Shown here piece by piece: positions 17,341 through 19,871 of a stretch of DNA of 19,871 bases. The notes beneath the pieces were generated by a model. It saw only the letters and a program-made list of their open reading frames with translations, had not been told where the DNA came from and did not search any database. Position numbers and translations under genes: made by a program. Numbering within the stretch: the first letter of the stretch is position 1; the number at the start of each line of letters is the position of its first letter. The stretch covers positions 1-19,871 of the forward strand of contig JAAMXY010001055.1 in NCBI GenBank assembly GCA_019677205.1, read 5' to 3'. This DNA comes from Pinguiococcus pyrenoidosus. Lineage: Eukaryota > Sar > Pinguiophyceae > Pinguiochrysidales > Pinguiochrysidaceae.

Positions 17341-19871
17341 CTACAAGAAGGATGTGTAACCTTCCACCGGAAACGACGGCCTTCGCGTCAGCTCTTCGCT
17401 CTCGTCACTCCTCTCGCTGTGTGGCGACAGCTCCTGCAGCCGGGCCAGGTGGAGCGACTGCTGGAGCCGCTGCGCACTGGCGGAACTTGGCCGTCGAGCG
17501 CGTTTGCGACTCCGATCGGTCTCGGAATCAAGGTGTCGGCTGTTAGTCTGCGGCGAATACGCCGTCAAGGGCACGGGAGAGTTGCGCTGGGACAAGCTGC
17601 CGCTGGAGGCTGACACAAGTGCCAACTGCCCGCTACCCGTTCTCTCCATCCCCAACCGGATGGACGGCGATCGCGAGGGCATTCTTCTGTAGGGTGAACC
17701 GCGGGGATTCATTGGGGACGTAGACGACGAAGCCCTCCGCAGGGCATCCTTTGCGCGGTCGCTTCCACGCCTTTTCTCGCCCTGCTTTCGATGCGTCTCG
17801 TTCGCGAGCACATACAGCGTTAGAACTCCCGCGAACAAGGCTGCCCCGATGATCACGATGTTGATGGCTGCCGGAACACGAAGGAATCGAGAGTGTCTGA
17901 GCTCCTCTGGCCAGCCAAAAGGAGTGCGCGAAAAGGCACGTACCGATAAGGACAGCGCCGACGCGATCGTCGCCCTTGCCGGCAGGGTGGCTCGACGACG
18001 CGAGGTTGCCGAGTGCATAGAGAATCAGGAGCGCCATGGTCCCCTGCGCCCCGGCCGCCAGGAAATTGTCGGATGCCATGACGAAAGGCCTCACGACCAG
18101 ATACACCAGCATGAAGCAGACAGTCACGATGGCGCCCACGAGAAGCTGAGCGACGCTCCCCCGCTCGAAGAACACCGGCAGGACGGTCAAGGTGAGCCGT
18201 CGCCAGGACTCGAACATCTCGAACCACCACATCTCGGGCTCGTACGTCTCGATGAGAAAGCGAAGATCGTTGACGTGCCGGAGCATCGCCTCCAGCCGGA
18301 ACTCAAGGAAGGCCGACCTGTCGTCGTCATCAGCCACATCCTCCCAGAACTTCCTGTTGTCGTTCACGCCCCCGCCAAGGGTCAAAGCGTGGACGACCGC
18401 GTTGGTCCTTCCGGACAAAGGGAAACCGTGATCGGACGCCTTCGACGGGCGAATGGGACGCAGCCCGCGCCGGGACAGGAACCCAAAGGCGCGCTCGAAG
18501 TTCTCCAGCTTGAGGTATCCGAGCAGCGAGTCGATCGAGTTCTCGTGGTCAGGCACGTGCTCATGCAGCGGATCCGCGGCCTTGGCGAGCTCGACCAAGA
18601 TGTTCTTCACCTCCGTCAACCGGTACAAGCACTGCGGAAGAGACAGGCCCGTCTGGGGGGGGCGCCGCACAAGCAGGAAGTAGTAGAAGAGGGGGATACC
18701 GATGGGATACACCGCGATCATCGTGCCTGCGTACGCTTTGTACAAGTTGTGCCGATCCGTGTGGCACTCGATGCTGTAGTCCGAGACCAAGTACGCCGTG
18801 TCCGCTTCGGGCTCGTCTGCCGTGTCCAGCGTCTCGCAAAGGAAGGTGTTGCAGCTCAGCGTCGTCGCGATCGGCAGTGTCACAAACGTGATCGTCAGCA
18901 TCAGGTAGGTAGACGTCTCCGTGAACTTGTCGGTCTGCACCAGGTGCTGTATCACCAGGAGCACCAGGAGAAAGCCAATCGGGCCCAGCGTCGCCGCCAA
19001 GAGCCCATCGAAGTAGTCTACGTTCAGATAGCAGTCTCCGAAGACCCCGCTGAACACGTTTATGGGAACGAAGCTGAAGATGTTCATGAAAGCAGCAAAG
19101 CTCGGCGGCTCTGGCAGAGAAAAGCTCAAGATCGCGATCTTCTCCAACTGTAAGAAGCTGAAGGCAATCCTCGCCTTGGTCTGGGAAGGGTGAAGACATG
19201 GGGAGGATCAGCGGGATACGACGCAATCCTTGCTGCCTCGCCTCTGCGCTAGACTGGTCGCGCCTACGAACCTTGAAGTCCCTGAGAACATCTCGCGCCG
19301 GACCGCTCGATGCCAGCAGCTCGATGCTGTTCTTCACGGCCACGCCAGCCTTCTTGGACGCGTCCTTGGAAAACAAGTTGCTCATGGACGCCAAGCGGCT
19401 CGGGCCATTGCCTGCCTCTCGCAAACCGGCAAGCGGCGCCGCTGCAATCGTGGTACCACCCAAGTAAGTCGCAGGTCTCAAAACCTCGGTCAAGCCATGC
19501 AAATGCTCTTACCCTTGACCATATCCAGGCCAGGAACCTCTTCCGTCGTGTCTAGGGCTCCGCCAACGTACTCTTGCGTGTCCAACGTGCGGTCGTAGGC
19601 TTGACGCGACATGACATTTGCGCTTCTGCTGGTAGCGTCTGCGGCTTCCGAGGAGGCAGGCTCGCCCTCGGCGGGGTTCTCACCCTCGCTTCTTCGCCGC
19701 ACCGGGCCCTGCTCGACACTGGAGTTGGAGTTGGACGTGGACGTGGACGTGGACGTGGCCGTGGGGACGGCGTCGCCATCGGGAGCCATGCTTTGCAACC
19801 TCTTGGTCCTTCTGGATGCCGACAGCGTGTTGAGCACTTTGGTCGCCATTCCCCTCGACGTCTCCAACAGC
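17341..19871 (-). CDS. Multi-pass membrane protein, TRP-like family, 5' partial
   Basis: Four exons on the minus strand: >19871-19513, 19441-19272, 19147-17944, 17867-17341, with introns of 71, 124 and 76 nt. All phases agree. The frame is open at the window edge, so the N-terminus is missing. The visible part starts with a Thr/Ser-rich segment, then LEKIAILSFSLPEPPSFAAF. Likely membrane helices are LLAATLGPIGFLLVLLVIQH, YLMLTITFVTLPIATTL, MIAVYPIGIPLFYYFLLV, a pair after the EMWWFEMFESWRRLTLTVLP motif (VGAIVTVCFMLVYLVV and GTMALLILYALGNLA), and INIVIIGAALFAGVLTLYVL. That last helix is completed by splicing exons 3 and 4. A basic, Ser-rich cytosolic tail follows. The WWFE-FE-RR motif recurs in large algal and protist proteins often annotated as TRP-like or GCC2/GCC3 repeat proteins. 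Channel or sensor function is inferred only; the missing N-terminus should hold cysteine-rich repeats if it belongs there. Confidence 0.75.
19721..19765. repeat. In-frame hexanucleotide repeat (GGACGT)n
   Basis: Tandem GGACGT units with related GGAGTT units. On the minus strand they read in frame as alternating Thr/Ser and Asn/Ser dipeptides in exon 1 of the membrane protein. Confidence 0.85.

Noticed and set aside
17849-19153. 434-codon plus-strand open frame opposite the membrane protein
   Set aside because: Antisense shadow. The minus strand gives membrane helices and phase-matched splice sites.

Overview
This is nuclear DNA of a eukaryotic alga: GC-rich, gene-dense, with spliceosomal introns (GT-AG, mostly 64-93 nt), CCAAT-box promoters and typical eukaryotic families. 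The best clue to lineage is a nuclear-encoded plastid sigma-70 factor whose N-terminus is a signal peptide ending ASA followed by W. This resembles the ASAFAP-type import signal of red-alga-derived secondary plastids. A photosynthetic stramenopile (for example pelagophyte-like) or a haptophyte fits best; the sequence does not settle which.

Layout: nine protein genes, about one per 2.2 kb. (1) <1-1454, minus: a protein with a Tudor/chromo-barrel-like segment, open at the left edge. (2) 1748-2995, minus: plastid sigma factor. (3) 3460-5990, plus: a nine-exon secreted prolyl 4-hydroxylase. (4) 6239-8530, minus: a MAP3K-like Ser/Thr kinase with a long disordered tail. (5) 9146-10732, plus: a kynureninase whose signal peptide is completed by a five-codon first exon. 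(6) 11152-12588, minus: an exostosin/GT47 glycosyltransferase. (7) 13052-13501, plus: calmodulin. (8) 14330-16441, minus: a BAR plus SH3 membrane-shaping protein. (9) 17341->19871, minus: a multi-pass membrane protein related to algal TRP/GCC2-GCC3-type proteins, open at the right edge.

Three gene pairs are divergent and share an upstream region: sigma/P4H, kinase/kynureninase and exostosin/calmodulin. Two of these, plus the upstream region of the BAR-SH3 gene, each carry three CCAAT boxes. The sigma/P4H region lacks them and has an AT-rich island with five TACAGTA copies instead. Introns are uneven: eight in the P4H gene, three in the membrane protein, one each in genes 1 and 5, and none in the other five.

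The genes do not form one pathway. P4H and GT47 both act on secreted or wall glycoproteins in the ER/Golgi. Kinase, calmodulin and the TRP-like protein are signalling or membrane genes. I see no mobile element, CRISPR array, RNA gene or viral element. Gene models were built by hand from reading frame, splice consensus and phase. The most unusual items are the helical insertion inside the P4H catalytic domain, the DFS (not DFG) kinase motif, the signal peptide on kynureninase, and the TACAGTA island.
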